This document shows positions 25,791 to 37,099 of a DNA stretch of 64,000 nucleotides, one piece after another (the first letter of the stretch is position 1; each line of letters opens with the position of its first letter). The position numbers and the translations under genes are program-made. The notes under the pieces were generated by a model. It had not been told where the DNA came from, searched no databases, and saw only the letters and a list, made by a program, of their open reading frames with translations. Source of the stretch: Burkholderia pseudomultivorans (GTDB taxonomy: Bacteria; Pseudomonadota; Gammaproteobacteria; Burkholderiales; Burkholderiaceae); the NCBI RefSeq assembly GCF_001718415.1, contig NZ_CP013378.1:1178001-1242000 (forward strand), given 5' to 3'.

Positions 25791-26071
25791 CTCGCGGCTC
25801 CGGCGCGCGCCGCGCATCGTTTCATCACGTTTTTCATCAGCTTTCCTCATGATTCCATCCGGCACTGGCATGACGGTGGCGCATCCTGTCGCTTGCCAGC
25901 TTCACGGCGTCCAGCCCATGACCTTAACGCAAGCCGCCCGGCCGGCCGGAACCAATATTTTCGGCTTTCGATATTCTTCTTGATTGTTTGACCGCGCGAA
26001 TCGCGACGAAAAATAATGCCGGATGCCTAACCAGCCGATCGCGCCGCGTCACCCGCGCCGGTCGCTCCATC

Positions 26072-27232
26072 ATGACGTCCGACATCCTTCATTCCGATTC
26101 CGCGCCTTCGGCCTTGTCGTCCCTGCCGTTCCGGCTCGGCGTGCTCGACAAGAGCCCCGTCGCACCGGGCGAAACCGCAGCCGACGCACTGGCGCGCAGC
26201 GTGTCGCTGGCGCGCTTCGCCGACACCGCCGGCTATCACCGCTACTGGCTCGCCGAGCATCACAACACGGCCGCGCTCGCGTGCCCGTCGCCGGAGATCC
26301 TGATCGCCCACGTGCTCGCGCAGACGCGGCGGATCCGGGTCGGCTCCGGCGGCGTGATGCTGCAGCACTACAGTCCGTACAAGATCGCGGAAAACTTCAA
26401 CCTGCTCGCGTCGCTCGCGCCCGATCGCGTCGATCTCGGCATCGGCAAGGCGCCCGGCGGCCTGCCGCTGTCGACGCGCGCGCTGCAGGCCGGCTACGAT
26501 CCGGCGCGACGCGCGTCGTTCGCCGAGCTCGCGGCCGAGCTGGGCCGTTATCTCCGACAGAACGATGCGCCGGCAGACGAATCCGCACCCGACGATGCGA
26601 CGCTGCAGGCCAGCCCGCGACCGCCCGCCTCCGCGCAGCCGTTCCTGCTCGGCGCGAGCGCCGACAGCGCGGCGCTTGCCGCGCGGCTCGACTGGGCGTT
26701 CGTCTATGCATCGCATCTGAATGCGTCCACCGAGGATCTCGAACGGACCTTCGATGCGTATCGCGACGCATCCGGCGGCCGCACGCCGCTGCTCGCGCTG
26801 TCCGTGATCGTCGCCGACACGCGCGACGTGGCCGCGCGGCTCGCCGACGGGCATCGCGGCTTTCGCGTGCAGGTCGGCGACACGCCGGCGGTCAACGTCG
26901 GCAGCATCGAGCAGGCGCACGCGTATATCCGCCAGGCCGGCGGCGGCGCGCACCGGATCGAGCCGCGCGAGACGCGCATCGTGCACGGCACGCGCGACGA
27001 CGTCCTCGATGAACTCCATGCGCTGCACCGCCGCTACGGCATTGCCGAATTCGTCGTCGACACGCCGCTCGCCGATGCCGCGCCGCGTGTCGCGTCGCTG
27101 CGGCTGCTCGCCGGCGCGCCTGCGCATGCCGCGAGCAACGCGACGTCGCAACGCGAGCCGGACGCGCTCGTGCAAACCTCGAGCGTGCCCGTCGCCACGC
27201 GCGAGCCCGTCGTTGCAAGCGCCGCACGATGA
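26072..27232 (+). CDS. Luciferase-like monooxygenase, MsnO8 subgroup
   Basis: About 386 residues from ATG 26072; an earlier in-frame ATG at 25988 would add a leader with no counterpart. Core motifs are L-G-V-L-D-K-S-P-V, G-Y-H-R-Y-W-L-A-E-H-H-N-T, R-I-R-V-G-S-G-G-V-M-L-Q-H-Y-S-P and R-V-D-L-G-I-G-K-A-P-G-G, which define the shorter MsnO8-type LLM proteins. It uses reduced flavin without tightly bound cofactor. The 3' end overlaps the acetyltransferase start (ATGA), making it the first gene of a seven-gene ABC-transporter operon. Confidence 0.86.
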   Translation: MTSDILHSDSAPSALSSLPFRLGVLDKSPVAPGETAADALARSVSLARFADTAGYHRYWLAEHHNTAALACPSPEILIAHVLAQTRRIRVGSGGVMLQHYSPYKIAENFNLLASLAPDRVDLGIGKAPGGLPLSTRALQAGYDPARRASFAELAAELGRYLRQNDAPADESAPDDATLQASPRPPASAQPFLLGASADSAALAARLDWAFVYASHLNASTEDLERTFDAYRDASGGRTPLLALSVIVADTRDVAARLADGHRGFRVQVGDTPAVNVGSIEQAHAYIRQAGGGAHRIEPRETRIVHGTRDDVLDELHALHRRYGIAEFVVDTPLADAAPRVASLRLLAGAPAHAASNATSQREPDALVQTSSVPVATREPVVASAAR

Positions 27233-27852
27233 CCGCCGCGATCCGCATCGCCGATGCCGACGACGTGCCGGCGCTCCATGCGCTGCTGCAAGCCGCGTAT
27301 GCACCGCTCGTGCCGCAGGGCGTGCATTTCACGATCATGCGCGCGCCGATCGGGCGCATCGCGCAGACGGTCGCGCGCGAGACGACGTTCGTGCTCGAAC
27401 ATCTGGACGACGACGGCCGCACGACGCTCGCGGCGACGCTCACCGTGCGCTTTCCGTGGGTCGCGGACGAACGCCATCGCATGCCCTATCCGTTCCTGCA
27501 CTGGTTCGCGGTCGCACCGGCATTCAAGCGGCAGGGACTCGGCCGCGCGCTGCTCGCGCATGTCGAGTCGCGGTTCCTGACGGCACAGGTCAAGGCGCCT
27601 GCGACCTATCTCGCGACGGCGAGCAATCATCCGTGGCTTCAGCCGTACTACGAGCGCGACGGCTATGTCGCGTTCGACCGCTCCACGAATGCGCTCGGCA
27701 CGCCGCTCGTCTGGCTCAGAAAGATCCTGATCCCGGCGCTCTACCGGGATCCGTCGGAGGTCGGCGCGCCGAGCGCATCCATGCACGCGCGTGACATCGA
27801 TGCGCGCCGCGTCCCACTCGCCACGTCTCTGCTGAAGGACTCTCCCGCATGA
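27229..27852 (+). CDS. GNAT-family N-acetyltransferase
   Basis: The 207-residue protein has a GNAT core: I-R-I-A-D-A-D-D-V-P at the N-terminus, strand F-L-H-W-F-A-V-A-P-A and the acetyl-CoA loop R-Q-G-L-G-R-A near 104-110, then Y-Y-E-R-D-G-Y. About 50 C-terminal residues extend beyond the core. It overlaps both neighbours by ATGA junctions, so it is tightly coupled to the monooxygenase and the periplasmic binding protein. A role in acetylating an imported amine or a toxic intermediate is inference. Confidence 0.85.
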   Translation: MTAAIRIADADDVPALHALLQAAYAPLVPQGVHFTIMRAPIGRIAQTVARETTFVLEHLDDDGRTTLAATLTVRFPWVADERHRMPYPFLHWFAVAPAFKRQGLGRALLAHVESRFLTAQVKAPATYLATASNHPWLQPYYERDGYVAFDRSTNALGTPLVWLRKILIPALYRDPSEVGAPSASMHARDIDARRVPLATSLLKDSPA

Positions 27853-29489
27853 CATTCGCTTTTCCGGATTTCGCTTTCCGCGCCTCGCGCCGCACCGTGT
27901 CGGCCACGCTGCTGCTCGCGCTCGCGTTGCCGTCGGTGGCGTTCGCGCAGGGCACGCCCGTGTCCGGCGGCACGCTGACCTGGGGCGTCGAAACCGAGCC
28001 GCGCACGCTGAATCCGCAATTGAACGGTCAGGACAAGGTCGAGCTGCTGCTGCGCAACGCATACGAAAGCCTGCTCGCGCAGAAGCCGGACGGCAGCTAC
28101 GTGCCGTGGCTCGCGACCGCCTATCAGGTCTCCGCGGACGGCAAGACCTACACGTTCACGCTGCGCGACGACGTGAAGTTCACCGACGGCGCACCGTTCG
28201 ACGCGAAGGCCGTCGCGCGCAACTTCCTGAACGCGCGCAATCCGGCGTATTCGGGCGGCAGCCAGCTCGCGGGCCTGATCGCGCACGTCGCGGACGTCCG
28301 GACGCCGGACCCGCGCACCGTCGTGATCACGCTCGACGCGCCGTATGCGCCGTTCCTGACGTTCGCTGGCCGGTTTGCGCTGCTGTCGCCGAACGCGTTC
28401 GGCCGGCCCGGCCTGAAAGCGGGAGGCCCCGACATCGCCGGCACCGGCCCGTTCATCCTGCGCCGCTACGTGAAGGGGCAGGAAATCGAATTCGCGAAGA
28501 ATCCCGACTATCGCTGGGCGTCGCCGACCGCCGGCCATCAGGGCCCCGCGTATCTCGACCGCGTCGTCTACCGGTTCCTGCCGGAATCGTCGGTGCGCAC
28601 CGGCGCGCTGCTGTCGGGCCAGGTCGACGTGATCGAGGGCGTATCGGGCAACGACGCGGCGCGGATCCGCCAGAACCCGGACTTCACGTACCGCCGCGCG
28701 CTGAACACCGGCACGCCGTATTCGCTGTTCCTGAACGTCGACTACGGCCCCACGCAGGACGTGAAGGTACGCCGCGCGCTGCTCGAAGGACTCGACACGA
28801 CCGGCATCGTGCAGTCGATTTATCGCGGCGAACGCACGCGCGCGTGGGGCATCACGTCGCCGATCGATCCGCTCTACGACGCGTCGATCGAAAAGACCTA
28901 CGGCAACAACCCGACGCTCGCGAACCGGCTGCTCGACGAGGCCGGCTGGAGCGCCCGCGACGGTGGCGGCTACCGCACCAGGAACGGCGAGCGGCTGACG
29001 ATCGCGGTGATCCAGGCGCAGGCGACCGTGCGGGACCAGCGCGACGTGCTGCTGCAGGCGCTGCAGGCCCAGGCGCGGCAGCGGCTCGGCGTCGACCTGA
29101 AGATTCAGTACGTCGACGACGGCACCTATGTCGATGCGCGCCGAAGCGGCAAATTCGGCTCGATCGCGAACTCGAACACGCCGCCGGACGGCATCGACAT
29201 CGAAGGGCACTACCTGCCCGTCGATCGCGGCGGCGCGCTGAATTACAGCCGCGCGGCGGCGCCGGAACTGACGCGCTGGCTGCAGGCGGCCGCGCGCACG
29301 CACAACGTCGCCGAGCGCAGGAAGCTGTACGGCGAGCTGCAGCGCTTCGCGATCAACGAGCAGGCGTATGCAGTTCCGCTGTACGAACCGGAAGACCAGA
29401 TCGCCGCCGCGAAGGCCGTGCAGGGGCTGCGCTTCCGCTCGTTCGCGCAGATGCCCGAGAACCCGTACGACGTCTGGATCAACAAGTAG
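27849..29489 (+). CDS. Peptide/nickel-type ABC substrate-binding protein (SBP_bac_5)
   Basis: A 546-residue periplasmic protein. The signal peptide ends V-A-F-A at about residue 33. Family motifs are T-W-G-V-E-T-E-P-R-T-L-N-P near 43-55, Y-E-S-L-L-A, F-T-L-R-D-D-V-K-F-T-D-G-A-P-F-D-A near 105-121 and G-T-G-P-F-I-L near 197-203. It binds the ligand for the permeases and ATPase encoded next. Start codon overlaps the acetyltransferase stop. The ligand is unknown; such proteins bind oligopeptides, opines, glutathione or small organic acids, and the monooxygenase setting suggests a heteroatom compound. Confidence 0.9.
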   Translation: MTFAFPDFAFRASRRTVSATLLLALALPSVAFAQGTPVSGGTLTWGVETEPRTLNPQLNGQDKVELLLRNAYESLLAQKPDGSYVPWLATAYQVSADGKTYTFTLRDDVKFTDGAPFDAKAVARNFLNARNPAYSGGSQLAGLIAHVADVRTPDPRTVVITLDAPYAPFLTFAGRFALLSPNAFGRPGLKAGGPDIAGTGPFILRRYVKGQEIEFAKNPDYRWASPTAGHQGPAYLDRVVYRFLPESSVRTGALLSGQVDVIEGVSGNDAARIRQNPDFTYRRALNTGTPYSLFLNVDYGPTQDVKVRRALLEGLDTTGIVQSIYRGERTRAWGITSPIDPLYDASIEKTYGNNPTLANRLLDEAGWSARDGGGYRTRNGERLTIAVIQAQATVRDQRDVLLQALQAQARQRLGVDLKIQYVDDGTYVDARRSGKFGSIANSNTPPDGIDIEGHYLPVDRGGALNYSRAAAPELTRWLQAAARTHNVAERRKLYGELQRFAINEQAYAVPLYEPEDQIAAAKAVQGLRFRSFAQMPENPYDVWINK

Positions 29490-29545
29490 ACGACGGCGCA
29501 CCGAGCCGCCCCCGTTTTGCGCCGGGCCGACAGGAGAATCCCCGC

Positions 29546-30544
29546 ATGAATCATCCGACCACCGTTCCGGACGCCGTACCGGCCGCCGCGCCGCGCGCGT
29601 CGTTGCGCCGTCGGCTGCGCTCGCCGGTCGCGGCGCGGCTCGCCACCGGCGCGCTGGTGCTGTGGGCCGCGGTCACGCTGTCGTTCGCGGCCGTGCACCT
29701 GGCGCCCGGCGACATCGTCGGCATCCTGATCGGCGAGCAGCTGAGCACGCCCGAGATCGAGGCCGCGATCCGCCAGGAATGGGGACTCGACGCGCCGCTT
29801 CCGGTCCAGTACCTGCATTACCTCGGGCGCGTGCTGCACGGCGATTTCGGCCGCTCGTACATCCTGAACACCGATGTCGCGCCGCTCGTGATCGGCCAGC
29901 TCTGGCCGACGCTGAAGCTGACCGGCGCGGCGCTGGTCGTGACGATCGTGTTTGCGGTCGGCCTCGCGGTGCCGACGGCCGGCCGCCGCTGGGCCGGGCG
30001 CGCCGCATCCGGCATCGAGCTGCTGCTCGCCTCGACACCGTCGTTCTGGCTCGGGATCATGCTGCTGTTCGTGTTCAGCTTCACGCTGAAGCTGTTCCCG
30101 GTCGCCGGCGATCGCGGCTTCGCGTCGCTGGTGCTGCCGGCGCTGTCGCTCGGCCTCGCGCAGGGCGCGGTGATCGGCCGCGTGCTGCGGCAAGGCATCG
30201 AGCGCGCGCTCGACGAGCCGTACGCGCTGACGGTCCGCTCGTGGGGCATCGGCAGCCTCGCGCTGCGCGTGCGCCATGCGCTGCGTCATGCGGCGCTGCC
30301 GGCCGTCACGCTGGCCGGCTGGCTCGTCGGCGGGCTGCTGAGCGGCGCGGTGATCACCGAGCAGGTGTTCGGCCGGCCCGGTCTCGGCAAGATCACCGTC
30401 GACGCGGTGCTGTCCAGGGACATGCCGGTGATCCTCGCGATCGCGATCCTGTCCGCGTCGATCTACGTCGCGCTCAGCACCGCGGTCGACCTGCTCTACC
30501 TGCTGATCGATCCTCGCCTGCGCGACCGGCGCGCGCGGCGTTGA
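29546..30544 (+). CDS. ABC transporter permease, DppB/OppB type
   Basis: The 332-residue inner-membrane protein has about six membrane segments. The cytoplasmic EAA-like loop reads E-P-Y-A-L-T-V-R-S-W-G-I-G near 230-242, and the N-terminal domain has the usual H-L-A-P-G-D-I-V and L-P-V-Q-Y-L-H-Y-L-G-R-V-L-H-G-D-F-G segments. CAGGAG precedes ATG 29546. It pairs with the downstream DppC-type permease to form the channel of the importer. Confidence 0.93.
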   Translation: MNHPTTVPDAVPAAAPRASLRRRLRSPVAARLATGALVLWAAVTLSFAAVHLAPGDIVGILIGEQLSTPEIEAAIRQEWGLDAPLPVQYLHYLGRVLHGDFGRSYILNTDVAPLVIGQLWPTLKLTGAALVVTIVFAVGLAVPTAGRRWAGRAASGIELLLASTPSFWLGIMLLFVFSFTLKLFPVAGDRGFASLVLPALSLGLAQGAVIGRVLRQGIERALDEPYALTVRSWGIGSLALRVRHALRHAALPAVTLAGWLVGGLLSGAVITEQVFGRPGLGKITVDAVLSRDMPVILAIAILSASIYVALSTAVDLLYLLIDPRLRDRRARR

Positions 30545-30557
30545 ACCAGGAGCGACC

Positions 30558-31423
30558 ATGTCCACGACTTACGATCTCCCGCTGCGCCCGCGCACGGCAA
30601 CCGGCGCGATCGGCTGGCTGCGCCGCCATCCGGGGCTCGCGCTCGCGGCCGTCTATCTGCTGCTGAACGCGATCGCGGTCGTCGCGCCCGGCTGGCTCGC
30701 GCGCCACGATCCGCTCGCGGCCGACCCGCTGGCCGCGCAACTCGGCAGCAGCGTCGAGCACTGGCTCGGCACCGACCAGCTCGGCCGAGACATCTACTCG
30801 CGCGTCGTCTATGGCGCGCGCTACTCGCTGTCGATCAGCGCGGCCGCGATCGCGGTCGCGACGCTGTTCGGCACCGCGCTCGGGCTCCTCGCGGGCCTCG
30901 CGCGCGGCTGGCTCGACGAGCTGATCACGCGTTTTCTCGATGTCGTGTCGGCATTTCCCGACCTGCTGCTCGCGCTGATGCTGATCTCGTTTACCGGCCC
31001 TGGCGCGGCGAACCTCGTGTTCGCGCTCGGCGTCGCGTCGGTGCCACGTTTCGCGCGCGTGGTGCGCGCGCAGACCTTCGTCGTCGCGACCTCCGGCTAC
31101 GTCGAGCAGGCGCGCACGCTCGGCCTCGCGCCCGCGCTGCTGGTGTGGCGCCACGTACTGCCGCACGCGATCGCGCAAGTGCCGGTGCTCGCGACGATCG
31201 GGCTCGGCACCGCGATCATCGGTACGTCCGGGCTGAGCTTCCTCGGCATGGGGCCGCAGCCGCCCGCCGCCGAATGGGGGCTGATGCTCGCCGAAGGCCG
31301 GAACTACCTGTACGACGCATGGTGGATCGCGGTCTGGCCGGGCCTCGCGATCACCGCGACGGTGGTCGCGGTCAATGCGCTCGGCGGCTACTGGCAGGCG
31401 CGCTTCGAGCGCCGGGAGGCCGC

Positions 31424-31427
<4 letters not shown>
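30558..31427 (+). CDS. ABC transporter permease, DppC/OppC type
   Basis: A 289-residue inner-membrane protein with about six membrane segments. It has the DppC hallmarks H-W-L-G-T-D-Q-L-G-R-D-I-Y-S-R-V near 64-79 and the EAA loop Y-V-E-Q-A-R-T-L-G-L near 180-189. It starts 13 bp after the DppB-type gene with AGGAG upstream, and its stop overlaps the ATPase start (ATGA). Confidence 0.93.
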
Positions 31428-33112
<1,685 letters not shown>

Positions 33113-33140
33113 CCTCCATCCGCCTTCACCTCACCCCGCC

Positions 33141-34475
33141 ATGAGCTCATCGACCTCCACTGCTTCCCGCCCGATTCATCTCGGCGCCATCATCCAGGGC
33201 GCGTCCGGCAACATGTCCGCGTGGCGACACCCGGACGCCGTCGCCGATGCCAGCATCAACGTGAACTTCGTGCGCGAACTCGCGCAGCAGGCCGAGGCCG
33301 CGAAGTTCGACCTGCTGTTCGTCGCCGACGGCCTGCACATCAACGCGAAATCGATCCCGCACTTCCTGAACCGCTTCGAACCGCTGACGCTGCTGTCGGC
33401 GCTCGCGCTCGTGACCAAGCGCATCGGGCTGGTCGGCACGCTGTCGACGTCGTACAGCGATCCCTTCACCGTGGCGCGGCAGTTCTCGAGCCTCGATCAC
33501 CTGAGCGACGGCCGTGCGGGCTGGAACGTCGTCACGTCGCCGCTCGAAGGATCCGCGAAGAATTTCTCGCGCGCCGCGCATCCGGAGCACGCGCTGCGCT
33601 ATCGGATCGCATCGGAATTCCTGACTGTGACGAAGGGGCTGTGGGACTCATGGGAAGACGACGCGTTCGTGCGCGACAAGGCCAGCGGCGTGTTCTTCGA
33701 TCCCGACAAGCTGCACACGCTGAACCACGTCGGCGAATTCTTCTCGGTCGCCGGGCCGCTGAACATCGGCCGCTCGCGGCAAGGCCGGCCGGTCCTGTTC
33801 CAGGCCGGCGCATCGGACGACGGCAAGGGTGTCGCCGCCGAGTATGCCGATGCGATCTATACGCGCCAGGAGACGATCCCGCTCGCGCAGGCGTTCTACG
33901 CGGACGTGCAGCAGCGGCTCGCCGCGCACGGCCGCGCGCCCGACAGCCTGAAGGTGTTCCAGGGCGTCAGCGTGATCGTCGCGGCGTCGGCGGCCGATGC
34001 GGAAGCGCAGTACCAGGACACCGCGCGGCTCGTGACGATCGACCATGCGCTCGACTATCTCGGCCGCTACTTCGATCACCACGACTTCTCGCAATACGCG
34101 CTCGACGCGCCGTTCCCGGATCTCGGTGAGCTCGGCAGCAACCAGTTCCGCAGCACCACCGACACGATCAAGCGCAACGCCGCGCAACGCGGCCTCACGC
34201 TCCGCCAGGTCGCACTCGAGGCGGCCACGCCGCGGCCGAGTTTCGCCGGTACGCCCGAGCAGGTCGCCGACGGGCTGCAGGCATGGGTCGACGCGCGCGC
34301 GACCGACGGCTTCATCGTGCGCGGCGGCACGCCGACCGCGTTCGCCGAGTTCGCGGCACGCGTCGTGCCGATCCTGCAGGAACGCGGCGTATACCGGCGC
34401 GATTACGACGGCGCGACGCTGCGCGAGCATCTCGGGTTGCCGTACCCGCGCAACCGGTACGCGCGGGCCGCGTAA
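33141..34475 (+). CDS. Luciferase-like FMN-dependent monooxygenase (NtaA/SnaA/DszA family)
   Basis: A 444-residue protein, last gene of the ABC-transporter operon, 28 bp after the ATPase. It is a full canonical member: [16 protein letters not shown] near 27-33, [30 protein letters not shown] near 100-121, R-A-G-W-N-V-V-T-S and [10 protein letters not shown]. No clear ribosome site precedes ATG 33141. It probably oxidises the compound brought in by the transporter, using FMNH2 from an unlinked reductase. Confidence 0.9.
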   Translation: MSSSTSTASRPIHLGAIIQGASGNMSAWRHPDAVADASINVNFVRELAQQAEAAKFDLLFVADGLHINAKSIPHFLNRFEPLTLLSALALVTKRIGLVGTLSTSYSDPFTVARQFSSLDHLSDGRAGWNVVTSPLEGSAKNFSRAAHPEHALRYRIASEFLTVTKGLWDSWEDDAFVRDKASGVFFDPDKLHTLNHVGEFFSVAGPLNIGRSRQGRPVLFQAGASDDGKGVAAEYADAIYTRQETIPLAQAFYADVQQRLAAHGRAPDSLKVFQGVSVIVAASAADAEAQYQDTARLVTIDHALDYLGRYFDHHDFSQYALDAPFPDLGELGSNQFRSTTDTIKRNAAQRGLTLRQVALEAATPRPSFAGTPEQVADGLQAWVDARATDGFIVRGGTPTAFAEFAARVVPILQERGVYRRDYDGATLREHLGLPYPRNRYARAA

Positions 34476-34487
34476 CGCGCGGCCCGC
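34463..34487. repeat. 10-bp inverted repeat spanning a stop codon
   Basis: GCGGGCCGCG at 34463-34472 pairs perfectly with CGCGGCCCGC at 34478-34487 around a 5-base loop that begins with the TAA of the monooxygenase gene. No T-run follows; it could still end or stabilise the operon transcript. Confidence 0.55.
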
Positions 34488-34781
34488 CCCTGCGCGATGA
34501 GCGGCGACGCGCGCCGTGTAGACGTTCGTCGGGAAAGTCGATCTCCTTGCAGAACGCGCGTTCGTTCGCCGTGCCGTCGAGCGATTCGTGCTGTTCGTGC
34601 TGTTCGTGCTGTTCGTGCTGTTCGTGCTGTTCGTGCTGTTCGGCGACGGTGACGCCGCGAGTCGTCACGGTGATGGACTTCTCGCCGATAGAACGGGCAT
34701 TGCTGCCGCAAATGTGCGCTTGTCTTGCCGCGAAACGATGGAGGGATCGCTCATGGCACTCGATCCCCCCTTCGTCTCCGA
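34476..34781. other. Convergent intergenic region with tandem repeat
   Basis: This 306-base gap lies between two convergent monooxygenase genes. It contains the 9-base tandem repeat described separately. Several frames stay open through the repeat, coding repeated E-Q-H, V-L-F or T-A-R triplets, but none has convincing start signals or recognisable homology. Confidence 0.5.
34585..34642. repeat. 9-base tandem repeat (about 6.4 copies)
   Basis: The unit TTCGTGCTG is repeated six times without any mismatch from 34585 to 34638, followed by a partial TTCG. Perfect identity suggests recent slippage, so copy number probably varies between strains. It lies between the 3' ends of two genes. Confidence 0.95.
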
Positions 34782-35828
34782 TTACGCGACCGCAACCGCC
34801 TCGCCGATTCGCCATCCGAGATGCGGCGCGACATACTGCACGAAGTCGGTGAGGATCTGCACGTACTCGTCGGCCGCGAAGTCATACGGCAGCTCCAGCC
34901 GCAATTCGCCGGTCAGCCTGACGATCGGGTCGGCCAGCAACCGCTCGACGATCTCCGCGGCACTGCCGACCAGGTCCGGCGCATACAGCGTCCGCTTCGG
35001 GCCCTGCGGGCCGAGCGTGCGCTCGAACCGTTGCGCGGCGAATGCGCGATAGCGCCGCACGCTGGCCCGATCCGCGCTGTCGGTCGGCACGATCACGCGC
35101 CCGAGCGCGATGCGCGGCGGCTGCGCGCCGCGCCAGTTCGCGCGGTACGTAGCGATATGGCTGCGCTGCGCGACGAAGAAGTCGTCGGTGCACTCGCCGC
35201 GGTTCAGGTTGCCGATCAGCAGGTGGAAGCCGTGACGGCCCGCCCATTCGACCGAGCGCAGCGAGCCGCCGCCATACCAGAGCCGCTGCGTCAGCCCGGG
35301 CGCGTAGGGCATCACGCGCGGCCGCTCGCGGCCGGCCGGCGATTCGACGAAGCTGTGTTCGTCGCCGAGCGGCTCGCCCGTCAAATTCGCGCGCAATCGT
35401 GCGACGCGCGCATGCGAGAAGTCGATCTGCTCCGGCGCGGCGTCGAACAGCCGGTCGCCGAGCAACGCGCCGTGCGGCGGCGCGCCGGCGCTAAGCCCGA
35501 CGTTGAGCCGGCCTCGCGACAGGATGTCGACGGTCGCCAGATCCTCGGCCAGCCGGAACGGATTCTCGTAGCCCATCTGGATCACCGCGGCGCCCAGCCC
35601 GATCCGCGTCGTATGCTGGCTCGCCGCCGCGAGAAACGTGGCCGCCGACGACACCGCGCGCTCGAGATGCCGCTGCCGTACCCACGCACTGTCGTAGCCG
35701 AGCGCTTCGCCGATCCGGAACAGGTCGAGCGTCTGCTCGAGGCCCGGCAGCGGATCGTCGGCCGCATAGTTGCCGGGCGTCAGGAAGCTGATCCGCGCGA
35801 TGCGCACGCCGTCGGCCGCGAGCGTCAT
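34782..35828 (-). CDS. Luciferase-like flavin-dependent monooxygenase (short LLM subgroup)
   Basis: A 348-residue TIM-barrel LLM protein: I-A-R-I-S-F-L-T-P-G near the start, G-Y-D-S-A-W-V-R-Q-R-H-L-E near 44-56, T-R-I-G-L-G-A-A-V-I-Q-M-G-Y-E-N-P near 78-94, and G-R-L-N-V-G-L-S-A-G-A-P-P-H-G. ATG at 35828 overlaps the ExbD stop (ATGA), so it is the distal gene of a TonB-ExbB-ExbD operon. This suggests that its substrate enters through a TonB-dependent receptor. Its own substrate and flavin reductase are unknown. Confidence 0.86.
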   Translation of the reverse strand: MTLAADGVRIARISFLTPGNYAADDPLPGLEQTLDLFRIGEALGYDSAWVRQRHLERAVSSAATFLAAASQHTTRIGLGAAVIQMGYENPFRLAEDLATVDILSRGRLNVGLSAGAPPHGALLGDRLFDAAPEQIDFSHARVARLRANLTGEPLGDEHSFVESPAGRERPRVMPYAPGLTQRLWYGGGSLRSVEWAGRHGFHLLIGNLNRGECTDDFFVAQRSHIATYRANWRGAQPPRIALGRVIVPTDSADRASVRRYRAFAAQRFERTLGPQGPKRTLYAPDLVGSAAEIVERLLADPIVRLTGELRLELPYDFAADEYVQILTDFVQYVAPHLGWRIGEAVAVA

Positions 35829-36259
35829 CGTTGCTTCGGCGGCTCGGACACGAGCGCGACCTTCGCGTAGCCCGCATCGCTGATCTCGCCCATCGTCGCG
35901 ATCACGGTGCCATACGGCAGCGCCTGATCGCCGCGCAGGAAGACGCGCCGCTCGCGATCGCCGCCGGTCGCGCTCGCGAGCGCGGCGCGCAGCTGGCCGG
36001 CCGCGACCGCGGACTTGTCGACGAACACCTGCCCGCGACGATCGATGCTGACCGCGATCGGCGGCTTTTCCTCGTTCAGCGGCCGCGCGTTGCTGGTCGG
36101 CAGATCGACCTTGACACCCGACGCCATCAGCGGCGCCGCGATCATGAACACGATCAGCAGCACCAGCATCACGTCGACGAGCGGCGTGACGTTGATCTCG
36201 CTGACCGGCGCGCCGAACGATGCGCCCGGGCCGCGCGGGCCCGACAGTTTCGCGCCCAT
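35825..36259 (-). CDS. exbD: ExbD/TolR biopolymer transport protein
   Basis: The 144-residue protein has one membrane segment near residues 25-47. It is preceded by I-N-V-T-P-L-V-D-V-M-L-V-L-L-I-V-F, which contains the essential Asp of the proton path (D30 or so), and is followed by a periplasmic domain. ATG 36259 is favoured over the GTG at 36265 because GGAG sits seven bases before it. Two bases separate it from exbB. It works with ExbB to energise TonB. Confidence 0.93.
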   Translation of the reverse strand: MGAKLSGPRGPGASFGAPVSEINVTPLVDVMLVLLIVFMIAAPLMASGVKVDLPTSNARPLNEEKPPIAVSIDRRGQVFVDKSAVAAGQLRAALASATGGDRERRVFLRGDQALPYGTVIATMGEISDAGYAKVALVSEPPKQR

Positions 36260-36261
36260 GA

Positions 36262-37065
36262 TCACGCTCCGCTCGTGGCGACCTGCGCGCCCGCGACCGG
36301 CGCGCGCGCATCGTGACGGCGCGTATCGTCGACGCGCTGCGCGTCGCCGCCTGCATCGGGCCGCGCTTCACCCGCATCGAGCAGCCGCGACAGCTCGACC
36401 TCGACACGCCCGGTCAGCGCGCCGAGCTGGTTCGCATAGCGGCCGAGATCGCCCGACGCGCGGTTGTACGCGACCACCGCCGGAATCGCGGCGACGAGGC
36501 CGAGCGCGGTGGCGAACAGCGCTTCCGAGATCCCCGGCGCGACGACCGACAGGCTCGTGTTGTTGGTTGCGGCGATTCCCTGGAACGAATTGATGATGCC
36601 CCACACGGTGCCGAACAGGCCGACGAACGGGGCGACCGCGCCGACCGTCGCGAGCAGCTGCAGCCCGCGCTGCAGCGTGTCGAGCTCGGCACCGATCGCG
36701 ATCTGGCCGATCCGCGCGAGCCGCTCCTTCAGGCTGTCGAAGGTCGCGGGCGAACGCGCGAGGCCGCGCCGCTGGCTGTCGTCCCATTCGCTGCCGAGCG
36801 CCGCGTAGATCCGCGCGAACGGATCGGCCGGCTGCGTGCGCAGCGCGTCGGCGAGCGCACGCAAGCGCTCGGGCGTGTCGAGCGCCGCGCTCCAGCGCCG
36901 CGCGCGGGCGCGCAGTTCGCGAAAGCGGATCAGCTTGTCGGCGATCACGGCCCACGTCAGCAGCGACGCGAGCGCCAGCACGATCATGATCGCCTTCACG
37001 ATCGCGTCGGCCTGCACGAAGAGGTCCCACGGAGAAAGATGCTGCACGAGCTGTGCTGTCGTCAT
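36262..37065 (-). CDS. exbB: ExbB/TolQ proton channel protein
   Basis: A 267-residue inner-membrane protein with three membrane segments (about residues 20-42, 135-160, 180-203). The MotA/TolQ/ExbB block is clear: L-L-A-T-V-G-A-V-A-P-F-V-G-L-F-G-T-V-W-G-I near 136-156, then S-E-A-L-F-A-T-A-L-G-L-V-A-A-I-P-A-V. The last 45 residues are charged and low in complexity. It lies 34 bp after tonB. It forms the pentameric proton channel for TonB energisation. Confidence 0.93.
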   Translation of the reverse strand: MTTAQLVQHLSPWDLFVQADAIVKAIMIVLALASLLTWAVIADKLIRFRELRARARRWSAALDTPERLRALADALRTQPADPFARIYAALGSEWDDSQRRGLARSPATFDSLKERLARIGQIAIGAELDTLQRGLQLLATVGAVAPFVGLFGTVWGIINSFQGIAATNNTSLSVVAPGISEALFATALGLVAAIPAVVAYNRASGDLGRYANQLGALTGRVEVELSRLLDAGEARPDAGGDAQRVDDTRRHDARAPVAGAQVATSGA

Positions 37066-37099
37066 GGTGCGGTTTTCCTTTGAGGTCGGTCGACGATCG

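Noticed and set aside
34588..35052. An open frame reading repeated Val-Leu-Phe through the tandem repeat, and another reading Glu-Gln-His on the other strand
   Set aside because: Both arise from a 9-base repeat that is open in several frames. They run antisense into monooxygenase genes and lack ribosome sites.
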